Shown piece after piece: positions 26,524 to 35,923 of a DNA stretch of 64,000 nucleotides. Numbering within the stretch: position 1 is the stretch's first letter; each line of letters begins with the position of its first letter. Under the pieces are notes generated by a model that was given only the letters and a program-made list of their open reading frames with translations, was not told the origin of the DNA and did not search any database. The position numbers and the translations under genes are program-made. Origin of the DNA: Poseidonibacter parvus (lineage in GTDB: Bacteria > Campylobacterota > Campylobacteria > Campylobacterales > Arcobacteraceae); NCBI RefSeq assembly GCF_001956695.1, contig NZ_CP019070.1, forward strand, positions 2,170,001-2,234,000, read 5' to 3'.

Positions 26524-26557
26524 AAAAAGGAAGAATTATCATATTCTTCCTTTTTTT
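26524..26557 (+). terminator. Terminator after nosZ
   Basis: Stem GGAAGAAT with loop TATCAT and ATTCTTCC, extended by A5/T5 pairing and ending in a seven-T run. It suggests nosZ makes its own transcript, with nosB onward restarted at the next promoter. Confidence 0.85.
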
Positions 26558-26558
26558 A

Positions 26559-26572
26559 TTGATAAGTATCAA
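26559..26572. promoter_or_regulatory. FNR/CRP-type site upstream of nosB
   Basis: TTGATAAGTATCAA is a second perfect TTGAT-N4-ATCAA palindrome, right after the nosZ terminator. GATAAT at 26593-26598 is a plausible -10 that would place the site near -40. It probably drives nosBDGC1C2HFL. Confidence 0.7.
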
Positions 26573-26676
26573 TACCAAAAATTTACATTTACGATAATCT
26601 ATATTTATACTTAGTTCTAATTTATGATTTATAAATATAGCTTATATATTAGAACTTAAAAAGAAAGGATAATCAA

Positions 26677-27462
26677 ATGCATCCAAGTTTTATAAAAGCA
26701 AAAATATTTGCTAGTCTTGCTCTTATTATTATGACTATTTCATTTACATTTCCAATGATAGCTTTTCACGGAACATTAAACAAAATACATGATGAAAAAA
26801 TAGATGAGATATCACCAATGGCAATAAAGATATGGAACCTTTACAATCAAGGTAAATACAAAAGTACAACAACTCCAAAAGAAGCTCATAATGATTTATT
26901 AAAAATGATTGATACATCTTCAGAAATAGGTGTAGCTTCTCTTCCTATTTGGTCTTGTTCATTAGAAGCCCCAAACTATCCTAAGAAAGCATTTCCAGAA
27001 GGTATTCCTGTATATTTCCACTTTGATGGTTTTTCAGGTGAAGTTCATGAAATGAATACAATTAATCACTATGTTGGAATGGATCCAATGTGGAGAGGTG
27101 GCCAATTTGAACGAGAAATTGGTATTTATGCGCTTTTAGGATTATCATTATTAATGATATTCTTTATTATTTATGACAAAAAGATTTTAACAAAAATCAT
27201 GATAATTCCAGCAGCACTACCATTACTTTTTATAGCTGATTACTCATATTGGTTATATTGGTTTGGTCACAATCTTCATGATTGGGGTGCATTTAAAATT
27301 AAACCTTTTATGCCTACTGTTTTTGGTGATGGGAAAATTGCACAGTTTACAACACATTCTTATCCTAGTATTGGGTTTTATCTTTTACTTGCAATTGGTA
27401 TTTTTAGTCTTTTAGCAATTTTAGCTAAAAACAAAGCTATAAGAGAAACAGATAATAACTAA
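26677..27462 (+). CDS. nosB: NosB-like membrane protein of the nos cluster
   Basis: 261 residues, about five membrane helices: one at the N-terminus, then a periplasmic stretch (roughly 35-145) with a WSCSLEAPNYP segment, then four helices. Position directly after nosZ and before nosD, with this topology, matches the NosB of Wolinella-type clusters. NosB is required for N2O reduction in clade II organisms but its biochemical role is not settled. AAAGGA precedes the ATG. Confidence 0.8.
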   Translation: MHPSFIKAKIFASLALIIMTISFTFPMIAFHGTLNKIHDEKIDEISPMAIKIWNLYNQGKYKSTTTPKEAHNDLLKMIDTSSEIGVASLPIWSCSLEAPNYPKKAFPEGIPVYFHFDGFSGEVHEMNTINHYVGMDPMWRGGQFEREIGIYALLGLSLLMIFFIIYDKKILTKIMIIPAALPLLFIADYSYWLYWFGHNLHDWGAFKIKPFMPTVFGDGKIAQFTTHSYPSIGFYLLLAIGIFSLLAILAKNKAIRETDNN

Positions 27463-27470
27463 GGTTTTTT

Positions 27471-28682
27471 ATGTATAAAATAATTCTAACTCTATGTCTA
27501 TTATCATTTAATTTCCTAATAGCAGGTATTTTGCAAGATGCTATAGATAAAGCAGCAGAAGGCTCAATACTAAAGTTACCTAAGGGAGTTTATAATGGTT
27601 CAATTATTATTAATAAACCTATTTCAATTATAGGAAAAGAAGACGGAGTTATTATAAATGGTGAAGGTACAGGCACAGTAGTTGAAATAAAAAGCCCTTA
27701 TGTGACATTAAAAAATCTAACAATTGTTAATAGTGGAAATAGACACGATAAAATTGATGCAGCAATCAAATTATCAAACTCTAAACAATCAGAAATTTCA
27801 AATTGTATTATAAAAGATTCACTATTTGGAATAGATGTTGCAATGACAAATAATTCTATTATTTCAAATAACTACATTACTTCAAAAGATCTAGAATTAG
27901 GTTTAAGAGGTGATGGATTAAGACTTTGGTATTCAAATGACAATATTGTAAAAAATAATAAAGTTATTAAATCAAGAGATATGGTAGTCTGGTATTCTCA
28001 TGGTAATGACATTTCTGATAATTTTGGAGAATATAATAGATACTCACTTCATTTTATGTATGCAGGTAAAAATTTTGTTAGAAATAATACTTATCAATAC
28101 AATTCAGTTGGGATTTTCTTTATGTATAGTAAAGACACAATTGCAACAGGAAATATAATAAAGAGTTCTTTAGGAGCAACGGGAATGGGTATTGGCTTAA
28201 AAGATGTATCAAATTTTACATTAAAAGATAATACAGTTATTTACAATGCACAAGGTATTTATATAGATAGATCGCCATTTGAACCTGATTCTAAAAACTG
28301 GGTTGAAAATAACAAAATTCTATATAACTCAGAAGCTATACATTTTCACTCACTTAGTGAAAATAATGTAATTAAAGGAAATACTATCTTAGGTAATATC
28401 GAAGATATTATCAATGATAGTAGAGGTGCAAAAACAGATGAGAATGATATAGAGGGTAATTACTGGGATAACTATGAAGGTTTTGATAAAAATGCAGATA
28501 ATATAGGAGATACTCCCCATAAAGTCTATCAATATGCAGACCAACTTTGGATGTATAATAAAGACGTAAAGTTTTTTTATGGTTCACCTGTAATTACACT
28601 ATTAAATTTTTTAGCAAAACTAGCACCTTTTTCACAGCCTGCATTTTTAATGCAAGACCCAAAACCAAAATTAAAGATGTAA
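27471..28682 (+). CDS. nosD: NosD copper-centre maturation protein
   Basis: 403 residues. A Sec signal (FNFLIAG) precedes a right-handed parallel beta-helix of the NosD/CASH family. Examples are LKNLTIVNSGN, FGIDVAMTNNSIISNNYIT and QGIYIDRSPFEP, repeating about every 22 residues. NosD is the periplasmic partner of the NosFY transporter in CuZ assembly. It lies 8 nt after nosB and 10 nt before nosG. Confidence 0.93.
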   Translation: MYKIILTLCLLSFNFLIAGILQDAIDKAAEGSILKLPKGVYNGSIIINKPISIIGKEDGVIINGEGTGTVVEIKSPYVTLKNLTIVNSGNRHDKIDAAIKLSNSKQSEISNCIIKDSLFGIDVAMTNNSIISNNYITSKDLELGLRGDGLRLWYSNDNIVKNNKVIKSRDMVVWYSHGNDISDNFGEYNRYSLHFMYAGKNFVRNNTYQYNSVGIFFMYSKDTIATGNIIKSSLGATGMGIGLKDVSNFTLKDNTVIYNAQGIYIDRSPFEPDSKNWVENNKILYNSEAIHFHSLSENNVIKGNTILGNIEDIINDSRGAKTDENDIEGNYWDNYEGFDKNADNIGDTPHKVYQYADQLWMYNKDVKFFYGSPVITLLNFLAKLAPFSQPAFLMQDPKPKLKM

Positions 28683-28692
28683 GGATTTAATT

Positions 28693-29436
28693 ATGGCAGA
28701 AATAAAAAAAGACAGAAGAGATTTTATTAAGTTTTCTACTTTAGGAATATTAGGAGTTGCACTAGGTGGAGGAATTATAATAAGCCCCTACGCATTAGAA
28801 GCACAAATGAAACTAAGACCACCTGGTGCAGTTTCAGAAAAAGAGTTTTTAGCTCTTTGTATTAAATGTGGTCAATGTTTACAAGTATGTCCATATCATT
28901 CAATTAAGCTTGCTGATATGGCAAAAGGGCATGGTGTTGGTACTCCGTATATAGATGCTTTAGAGCGTGGTTGTTATGCTTGTACAGCAGTACCTTGTGT
29001 GTTAGCATGTCCAAGTGGTGCACTTGACCATAGTTGTGAAAAACCTGAAGATATAAAAATGGGAATTGCCGTATTAGAATTTCCCAATAAATGTATCGCA
29101 ATTACAAATACACCTGTTCCAAAAGGTCATAGTAAAAAGATTCATGATTTTACAAATAGCCAAAGAAATGTAACCCAACTTGAAAAAGATATGCTAGAAA
29201 AGCTAGATGGGTTTGAAGGCAAACAATGTACTATTTGTGCAGATATGTGTCCAATACCTAATCCACTAAGTGCTATTTCTATGATAGGCAGTGGTAATGG
29301 AAAGAAACCTGAAGTTTATGAAGGATGCATTGGATGTGGAGTTTGTGAAGAGTTATGTCCAGCAAATGAGCCTGCTATTGTAGTCAAACCTAGATTAACT
29401 TATGAAGATTATTATGTTAAAGGAATAAAAGCGTGA
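28693..29436 (+). CDS. nosG: NosG (NapG-type) 4Fe-4S ferredoxin
   Basis: 247 residues. A twin-arginine signal RRDFIKFS at the N-terminus indicates Tat export. Four iron-sulfur cysteine groups follow: CIKCGQCLQVCP, CYACTAVPCVLACP, CTICADMCP, and CIGCGVCEELCP. It is homologous to NapG and is thought to work with NosH to move electrons from menaquinol towards NosZ through the NosC cytochromes. The stop overlaps the GTG start of nosC1. Confidence 0.92.
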   Translation: MAEIKKDRRDFIKFSTLGILGVALGGGIIISPYALEAQMKLRPPGAVSEKEFLALCIKCGQCLQVCPYHSIKLADMAKGHGVGTPYIDALERGCYACTAVPCVLACPSGALDHSCEKPEDIKMGIAVLEFPNKCIAITNTPVPKGHSKKIHDFTNSQRNVTQLEKDMLEKLDGFEGKQCTICADMCPIPNPLSAISMIGSGNGKKPEVYEGCIGCGVCEELCPANEPAIVVKPRLTYEDYYVKGIKA

Positions 29437-30038
29437 TTAAAAAAATACTATTTACTACAGCCATTATTATACTTATTTTAGGTTGTTCAGAAAAAAAAGA
29501 AGAAGAAAAAGAGACTTCAAATAAAAAAGAAGCAATAGCACAAACACCATTGAAAATTGAAGTTGAAGAAAATAAAAATATTAAAGAAATAAAAGTTGAA
29601 GAAAAGAAACAAGAAAACAATAAAAATGAAACTTATTACTTTAATTATAATGGTGTAAAGACAGCTTACGACCCAAATTCAAAACCTGCAAATGAAGATG
29701 CAAAAATAAGAGTTAAACCAAGAACTGAACTAGATGCGAATATGCATGTTAGAAGTCCTTATGAAAAGATAAAAGTTTCACTTTTAGTAAAAAGTCTTAG
29801 TAAAGATTTTATCGTAAAATGTTCAGCTTGTCACAACGATTATGCAAATGGAATAATAGGACCTTCATTATTAGAAAAAGACGCAGATTCAATTTTTCAA
29901 AGCATTAGTAAATTTAAAAATGATAAAAATGCAAATGTGCTAATGACAGGATTAGTTAATCAAATGTCAAAGGAAGAGATTAGAAAAATAGCAGATGAAA
30001 TTTATGAATTTAACAAACAAATTAGGGAGTTAAAATGA
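29433..30038 (+). CDS. nosC1: NosC1 monohaem cytochrome c lipoprotein
   Basis: 201 residues. A lipoprotein signal with lipobox LILGC is followed by a long Glu/Lys-rich spacer (about 22-70) and one haem c motif, CSACHN, near 130. A Met ligand may lie in the C-terminal third (LMTGLVNQM). It starts at a GTG that overlaps the nosG stop (GTGA). Position and the CxxCH match NosC1, a proposed electron carrier to NosZ. Confidence 0.85.
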   Translation: MIKKILFTTAIIILILGCSEKKEEEKETSNKKEAIAQTPLKIEVEENKNIKEIKVEEKKQENNKNETYYFNYNGVKTAYDPNSKPANEDAKIRVKPRTELDANMHVRSPYEKIKVSLLVKSLSKDFIVKCSACHNDYANGIIGPSLLEKDADSIFQSISKFKNDKNANVLMTGLVNQMSKEEIRKIADEIYEFNKQIRELK

Positions 30039-30529
30039 AAAATATAATAGCCGTAATTTCAACAATAATAGTTTTAGGACTAATGGCCTATACATATACT
30101 AATGGAAGAGCTTTTCAAGGTGGAGAAGCTGGAAAAATTATTGAAGATATGAAATATTTAGATAATAATTCAGTAAAAGCATCACTTCCAAAAGAAAATG
30201 AAAATATTGAAGAAGACAAAATTAAGGCCTTAAGAGATAAAGCTGGGAGTAATTCAATGTTTACAGTAAGTAATAACTATAAAAGTAAATGTGCTTCATG
30301 TCATGGGCGTGATGGCTCAGGATTACAAAATGGCAAGAAGTTGATGGGTCCAAAACTTATTGGACAATCTGAAGAAACGTTATACAAAGATTTAGTTGAT
30401 TTTAAAGCAGGTAGAAAAGAGAATCTTATTATGAAAGGTTTACTAATAAACTTATCAGAGGAAGATTTAAAAGAGTATGCAAAAGAAATCTCTCAATTCA
30501 AAGCAAGAAGAGATGCTTTAGAAAAATAG
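30035..30529 (+). CDS. nosC2: NosC2 monohaem cytochrome c
   Basis: 164 residues. An N-terminal membrane or signal segment (IIAVISTIIVLGLMAYTY) precedes a class I cytochrome c domain with CASCHGRDGSG near 89 and a later LIMKGLLINLSEEDL. It overlaps nosC1 by ATGA. It is proposed to be paired with NosC1 in passing electrons to the NosZ haem domain. Confidence 0.85.
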   Translation: MKNIIAVISTIIVLGLMAYTYTNGRAFQGGEAGKIIEDMKYLDNNSVKASLPKENENIEEDKIKALRDKAGSNSMFTVSNNYKSKCASCHGRDGSGLQNGKKLMGPKLIGQSEETLYKDLVDFKAGRKENLIMKGLLINLSEEDLKEYAKEISQFKARRDALEK

Positions 30530-30553
30530 CAATTTGCTGTTAGGAAATTAAAA

Positions 30554-31459
30554 ATGGATAAATGGAATACAAGAGCAACAATAAAAAATACAACATTCTT
30601 CTCAACATTTTTTGATAAAACAAAAGAAGGAAAAACATTTCTCTCATATAGAATGAAAAGATGGATTGTAGTTATATCAATTCATTTATTGTTTTTCTTA
30701 TCATTTGCAATAGATATACAAGCTTTAGAAGGAACACTCAATGGTTCAAGGTTTTTAGGATTTCATTTAATTGATCCTTTTACAACTATACAAGTTTTTT
30801 TATCTACTTATCATATGCCTATAAATGTAATTATAGGGACGTCTACAATTGTACTTTTTTACATTTTTATAGGAGGAAAGACTTATTGTTCATGGGTTTG
30901 TCCTTATGGAATTATTAGTGAGATTGGCGAAAAAATTCATAATACTTTAATAAATAAGAAGATAATTAAAGAAAGAAAATTTGATCATAGAATTAGACAT
31001 GTTTTTTGGTTTATGTTTTTGATTATGGCAGCTACAAGTGGTTATTTAGTATTTGAAACTTTTAATGTTGTAGGAATATTAAGTAGATTTATTACTTATG
31101 GTTGGTCTTTAGCTTTAGGCTGGGTATTAGTAGTATTTTTAATTGAAGTATTTTTCTCTCGTCGTGCTTGGTGTACATATGTATGTCCAATTGGAACAAC
31201 TTATGGCTATATTGGAAAAGTAAGTGCACTTAGAGTTCAATGGAATGATAATTGTGACCATTGTATGGTTTGTCATGATGTATGCTTTGAAAATCAAGTA
31301 TTAGATTTAACAAAAGCAAAATATGATAAACAAAGAGAAGAAAAAGGTATAAAAACTCAATATGTAACAGGTGCTGATTGTACTTTATGTGGTAGATGTA
31401 TCGATGTATGTCATGCAGATGCATTAAAATTCGATTTTAGATTAAAAGGTTTAGTATAA
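30554..31459 (+). CDS. nosH: NosH (NapH-type) membrane ferredoxin
   Basis: 301 residues with four membrane helices. Two cysteine pairs face the cytoplasm (CSWVCPYG and CTYVCPIG), as in NapH/NosR/RdxA proteins. Two C-terminal 4Fe-4S groups are CDHCMVCHDVC and CTLCGRCIDVC. It is thought to be the quinol-oxidising membrane partner of NosG. It is one base from nosF. Confidence 0.92.
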   Translation: MDKWNTRATIKNTTFFSTFFDKTKEGKTFLSYRMKRWIVVISIHLLFFLSFAIDIQALEGTLNGSRFLGFHLIDPFTTIQVFLSTYHMPINVIIGTSTIVLFYIFIGGKTYCSWVCPYGIISEIGEKIHNTLINKKIIKERKFDHRIRHVFWFMFLIMAATSGYLVFETFNVVGILSRFITYGWSLALGWVLVVFLIEVFFSRRAWCTYVCPIGTTYGYIGKVSALRVQWNDNCDHCMVCHDVCFENQVLDLTKAKYDKQREEKGIKTQYVTGADCTLCGRCIDVCHADALKFDFRLKGLV

Positions 31460-31460
31460 A

Positions 31461-32099
31461 ATGATAAAAGTTTCAAATCTAACAAAAAAGTTTGCATCTC
31501 ATATTTCATTAGATGATGTAAGTATTGAATTTAATAAAAATGAATATATAGCATTAATGGGACCAAATGGTGCAGGTAAAACTACACTTATTAGATCTAT
31601 TTTAGGATACTATCATCCAAATTCAGGGAATGTATCAATAAATGGTATGGACCCAATTAAACAAAGAATTGAAGTATTAGACAAAATTTCTTTTGTGCCT
31701 CAACTTCCACCTCCAATTAAATTAAATCTTAATGAATTAATTCAGTATATAGAAGCTAGTTCAAACGTTGATAAAGAATTAATTATGCATTATGCAAATG
31801 AGATGAAATTAGATTTAAAAGCAAACTTAAATAAATCATTTTTTAAACTATCAGGTGGAATGAAACAAAAAATGTTAATTGCAATTTCCCTTGCTAAAAA
31901 AAGCAATATTATAATTTACGATGAACCAACGGCAAACTTAGATCCAGTAGCACGTGATGATTTTTATAGACTTTTAAAACAAAATGAAGATGAAAAGATT
32001 CTTCTTTTTGTAACTCATAGGCTTGATGAAGTTAAAGAAATTGTAAATAGACAGATATATATGGACTTAGGGAAAATTGTATCTGATGAAATTGTATAG
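31461..32099 (+). CDS. nosF: NosF ABC transporter ATPase
   Basis: 212 residues. Walker A is GPNGAGKTT near 34-42, the signature FKLSGGMKQKM follows, and Walker B is IIIYDEPTANLDP. It is the ATPase for NosY, whose gene is separated from it by eight genes here. It is needed for assembly of the NosZ copper-sulfur centre. Confidence 0.93.
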   Translation: MIKVSNLTKKFASHISLDDVSIEFNKNEYIALMGPNGAGKTTLIRSILGYYHPNSGNVSINGMDPIKQRIEVLDKISFVPQLPPPIKLNLNELIQYIEASSNVDKELIMHYANEMKLDLKANLNKSFFKLSGGMKQKMLIAISLAKKSNIIIYDEPTANLDPVARDDFYRLLKQNEDEKILLFVTHRLDEVKEIVNRQIYMDLGKIVSDEIV

Positions 32100-32107
32100 G
32101 AACCAAT

Positions 32108-32557
32108 ATGAATAAAAAATTATTAAAAGCTTTGTTTATCTTTACTCTTTTACTCTCATTAACTTCTTGTGAAAAAAAAGTTCATACAGGCGTACATGAA
32201 ATTCATTGGGATAGAGATATGTGTGCTAGATGTATAATGGTTGTAAGTGATAGAAATCAAACGGTTCAAATAGAAAATCCAAACACATCTGAACACCATG
32301 TCTTTGATGATATTGGTTGTACTATATTATGGTTTAAAGACCAAGATATAAAATGGAAAGATCAAGCAATTATTTGGATAAATGATATTAAAACATCAAA
32401 ATGGATAAATGCAAGAACAGCTTTTTATGACACTATGAACGTAACACCAATGGCATATGGTTTTGGAGCTCATGAAAGTAAAGATACAATTCAAGAAGGT
32501 CTAGAAATTATTGATTTTGAAGAAGTTGAAAAAAGAGTATTAAAAATAGGAAGATAA
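32108..32557 (+). CDS. nosL: NosL copper lipoprotein
   Basis: 149 residues. The lipobox LLSLTSC gives a lipidated N-terminal Cys. The copper-site motif DRDMCARCIMVVSD is near residues 37-50, and the family tail includes YDTMNVTPMAYGFGAHES. NosL delivers copper(I) for NosZ. It is the last gene of the cluster and is convergent with purL. It has the Cys ligands that the NosL-like protein at 23202 lacks. Confidence 0.9.
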   Translation: MNKKLLKALFIFTLLLSLTSCEKKVHTGVHEIHWDRDMCARCIMVVSDRNQTVQIENPNTSEHHVFDDIGCTILWFKDQDIKWKDQAIIWINDIKTSKWINARTAFYDTMNVTPMAYGFGAHESKDTIQEGLEIIDFEEVEKRVLKIGR

Positions 32558-32589
32558 AAGTAGTAGCATACTTAAAATGCTACTACTTT
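32557..32589. terminator. Bidirectional terminator between nosL and purL
   Basis: Arms AAAGTAGTAGCAT and ATGCTACTACTTT with a seven-base loop, flanked by A- and T-rich sequence, between convergent stops. Confidence 0.85.
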
Positions 32590-32603
32590 AAAAGAGATTA
32601 GAA

Positions 32604-34817
32604 CTATAAATCTTGTTCAATTACTCTTTTAAATTTATTAAAGTAAGTATCAGATGCAGCATCCAACTCTTTATAAATATCATTGATAGAAATTTTATCA
32701 CCTTGCACTAAACCAAGTCTAGAGCAATCAATATTTTTACTATCAGCTAATTTTTCAAATGCTGCGCAGTTTTCAGGTTTTACTTCAACAATAGCTCTAC
32801 TTAAAGATTCAGAGAAAATATCTTTTGAATCATCTAAAGAAATACTAGCTTCAACTCCAAGTTTTCCAACTACTGCCATTTTAGCTAATGCAATTGCAAT
32901 ACCACCAACATTAACATCTTTTGCAGCTTCTAATAATGAAGATTTATTTGCTTCAATTACTGTATCCCAAAGTTTTAATTCATTTGTATAATTTACTTCA
33001 GGATGAGAACCAGCTACTACTGAATACATTTTTTTCATATATAAAGATCCACCAAACTCAGATTTAGTATCTCCTAAAATATATAAAACATTTCCTTCAT
33101 TTTGAACACAAGAAGGTAAAACTTTGTTTGCATCATCATTAACACCAACCATTGCAATTGAAGGAGTTGGGAAAACACCAACACCATTTGTTTCATTGTA
33201 TAATGAAACATTTCCACCAATTACTGGAGTATCAAGCTCTTTACAAGCTGTTTTAATTCCTTCACAAGAAGCAGCAAATTGCCACATTACTTCAGGATTT
33301 TCTGGATTACCAAAGTTAAGACAATCTGTAATTGCTTTTGGTGTTGCACCACTCATAGCTACATTTCTTCCTGATTCCATAACAGCTGCTGCTGCTCCTA
33401 ATTCAGGGTCAATATAACATAATCTTGTATTACAATCAGCAGACATAGCTAAAGCTTTATCTGTTTCTTTAATTCTAATAGATGAACCATCTAACGAACC
33501 AGGTCCTTTGATTGTATTTGTTTGAACCATTGAATCATATTGAGAATAAACCCAAGACTTGTCAACTACTTCCATATCAGAGAATAAATCATCAAATGCA
33601 GCTTGATTTGAAATTTCTCTATCAAGTTTAATTTCATCAAGTCCATCTAAATATGCTGGTTTTGCAACTGGTCTATCTAAAATAGGAGCTTGTTCAGATA
33701 CTGGTTGAACTGGAACTTCTGCACATTTTTCACCATGCCAGAATAATTCCATATTTCCAGTATTTGTAACTTCACCAATTACAGCAACATCTAATTCCCA
33801 TTTTTCAAAAATATCAATAATAGCTTGTTCGCTACCTTTTTTTGCACAAATAAGCATTCTCTCTTGAGATTCAGAAAGCATAAAATCATAAGGAGTCATT
33901 CCTTCTTCACGTGCTGGAACTTTATCTAAATGCATAATCATTCCAGATTCACTTCTTCCTGCCATTTCAAATGAAGATGAAGTAAGTCCAGCAGCACCCA
34001 TATCTTGAATACCAATAATTAAATCAGCTTTAAATAATTCTAAACAAGCTTCTAAAAGAAGTTTTTCAGTAAAAGGATCACCAACTTGAACAGTTGGTCT
34101 TTTTGATTCATTATCTTCTGTAAATGATGCAGAACTCATAACAGCTCCACCTAATCCATCACGACCTGTTTTTGAACCTACATACATAACTGGATTTCCA
34201 ACACCTTCTGCAAGACCTAAGAAAATCTCATCAGCTTTTGCAAGTCCTAAAGTAAAGGCATTTACAAGATTATTTCCAGCATAACACTCTTCAAATGTAG
34301 TTTCACCACCAATAGTAGGAACTCCCATACAGTTACCGTATCCACCAATACCAGAAACAACACCTCTTAATAAAAATCTATGTTTTTGTGCAATTTCTGA
34401 ATCACCTTCAATTCCAGCAAATCTAATTGAGTTCATATTAGCAATAGGACGTGCACCCATTGTAAATACATCTCTTAAAATTCCACCAACACCAGTTGCA
34501 GCACCTTGGTAAGGTTCAATAAACGAAGGATGATTATGTGATTCCATTTTAAACACAGCAGCATAGCCATCACCAATGTCAATAACACCAGCATTTTCAC
34601 CTGGACCTTGAATAACCCATGGGGCTTTAGTTGGGAAACCATTTAAGTATTTTTTACTTGATTTATACGAACAATGCTCGCTCCACATAGCAGAGAAGAT
34701 ACCAATTTCTACATAGTTTGGTTCTCTTCCTAAAATTTCTTTGATATTATCTAATTCTTCAAGTGTTAAAGAGTGAGCAAGTGCTAACTCTTCTAAATTC
34801 ATGTCTTTGTTTTGCAT
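32604..34817 (-). CDS. purL: Phosphoribosylformylglycinamidine synthase subunit PurL
   Basis: 737 residues, the small PurL type that works with separate PurQ and PurS. Motifs: [12 protein letters not shown] and [20 protein letters not shown] near the N-terminus, [15 protein letters not shown], and [14 protein letters not shown]. It makes FGAM from FGAR, glutamine and ATP. PurQ and PurS are not in this window. Confidence 0.97.
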   Translation of the reverse strand: MQNKDMNLEELALAHSLTLEELDNIKEILGREPNYVEIGIFSAMWSEHCSYKSSKKYLNGFPTKAPWVIQGPGENAGVIDIGDGYAAVFKMESHNHPSFIEPYQGAATGVGGILRDVFTMGARPIANMNSIRFAGIEGDSEIAQKHRFLLRGVVSGIGGYGNCMGVPTIGGETTFEECYAGNNLVNAFTLGLAKADEIFLGLAEGVGNPVMYVGSKTGRDGLGGAVMSSASFTEDNESKRPTVQVGDPFTEKLLLEACLELFKADLIIGIQDMGAAGLTSSSFEMAGRSESGMIMHLDKVPAREEGMTPYDFMLSESQERMLICAKKGSEQAIIDIFEKWELDVAVIGEVTNTGNMELFWHGEKCAEVPVQPVSEQAPILDRPVAKPAYLDGLDEIKLDREISNQAAFDDLFSDMEVVDKSWVYSQYDSMVQTNTIKGPGSLDGSSIRIKETDKALAMSADCNTRLCYIDPELGAAAAVMESGRNVAMSGATPKAITDCLNFGNPENPEVMWQFAASCEGIKTACKELDTPVIGGNVSLYNETNGVGVFPTPSIAMVGVNDDANKVLPSCVQNEGNVLYILGDTKSEFGGSLYMKKMYSVVAGSHPEVNYTNELKLWDTVIEANKSSLLEAAKDVNVGGIAIALAKMAVVGKLGVEASISLDDSKDIFSESLSRAIVEVKPENCAAFEKLADSKNIDCSRLGLVQGDKISINDIYKELDAASDTYFNKFKRVIEQDL

Positions 34818-34882
34818 CTTTAGCCTTAAATATGGTAGTTATAATTAAGGCGAGTATATCTAAAAAAGGGTTAAATTTACTT

Positions 34883-35845
34883 TTAACCTTCTACTAAAAT
34901 TTTAACTTCATTATTAACTATTTCTAAAAATAGTTCTTTTTTACCGTTAAAATTTACAGTTGGACTTACATATTTTTGATCCATTAGTATCTTAAACATA
35001 CGCTTATTTAGAGAGTTTGGATAAGGTGTGATACTTATATTTGAAAATCTAATTTTTTTTCTTTCTCTTTTAGAAAAAATTCTTTTTTTATATCTTGAAA
35101 ATTTTTGAAAATCACTTCCATCATCTTTTTTAAATTCAGGCGAGTAATATTTCAAATAACTTTTTATATCAGATTTTTTCCAAGAATCTTTCCATTTAAA
35201 AATAGAAGAAAGAATTAATGAAATTTCTTCTTTTTTAGCTTTTTCAAATTCTTTGTCACTAGTTAATAAAAGTGCGTTATCTAAATCTATATTTTTATCA
35301 AGTTTTTCAAGTTCAGGATTATCTAAAGCGATACATCCTCTTGTATATTTCTCTCTTTCTTCATTTTTTAAAGGCATTCCATGAATCCAAATACCATAAC
35401 CTTTTTTATCTAGAGTTCTATCAAACCTATTAGGATATGATGTAACTAAAGCAAGAGGTCCATAAAACTGGTCTAAATTAGTTTTTTTACTTGTTAATTC
35501 ATATACACCTTCAGGAGTCTTTTTATCACCTTCTAAATATTTATCACCTTCTTTTTCACCTACAATTACACTATTTCTAGTTATTAAACTAGACTGATTA
35601 TCATTGATTTCATAAAGTTCTAATTCAGATTTTTCTTTGTGTGTTAATATTACATATTTTTTTGTTTCATAATAACCTAAATCTACATTTTTATTTTCTA
35701 AGTAATTATCCCAATATTTTTTATCTTTTAAGCTATCTTCAAGTTGTTTCTCTACAGCTGAAAGCCCTTGAAGTCTATATAAATTCACTAAATCATTTGC
35801 AAAAATATTAATAACCATACATAATAAAATTATGATTTTATTCAA
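34883..35845 (-). CDS. YkuD-type peptidoglycan peptidase, Csd6/Pgp2-like
   Basis: About 320 residues. A signal peptide (NKIIILLCMVINIFAND) precedes an L,D-transpeptidase-fold catalytic domain with IWIHGMPL and YTRGCIALDN (the His and Cys of HxxG-type and S/TxGC motifs). An NTF2-like C-terminal domain follows from about residue 215. This layout and length match Csd6 of Helicobacter and Pgp2 of Campylobacter, L,D-carboxypeptidases that trim tetrapeptides and set helical shape. I chose a TTG start at 35845 with GGAG six bases upstream; upstream Met codons at 35857 and 35878 are less well placed. Confidence 0.8.
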   Translation of the reverse strand: MNKIIILLCMVINIFANDLVNLYRLQGLSAVEKQLEDSLKDKKYWDNYLENKNVDLGYYETKKYVILTHKEKSELELYEINDNQSSLITRNSVIVGEKEGDKYLEGDKKTPEGVYELTSKKTNLDQFYGPLALVTSYPNRFDRTLDKKGYGIWIHGMPLKNEEREKYTRGCIALDNPELEKLDKNIDLDNALLLTSDKEFEKAKKEEISLILSSIFKWKDSWKKSDIKSYLKYYSPEFKKDDGSDFQKFSRYKKRIFSKRERKKIRFSNISITPYPNSLNKRMFKILMDQKYVSPTVNFNGKKELFLEIVNNEVKILVEG

Positions 35846-35923
35846 TTGTATCTCCATATTATTTTTTAAGTTGCGCAATTGTATAATACTTGTTCTAATT
35901 TTTTAATAAAAAGTGAATTAACA

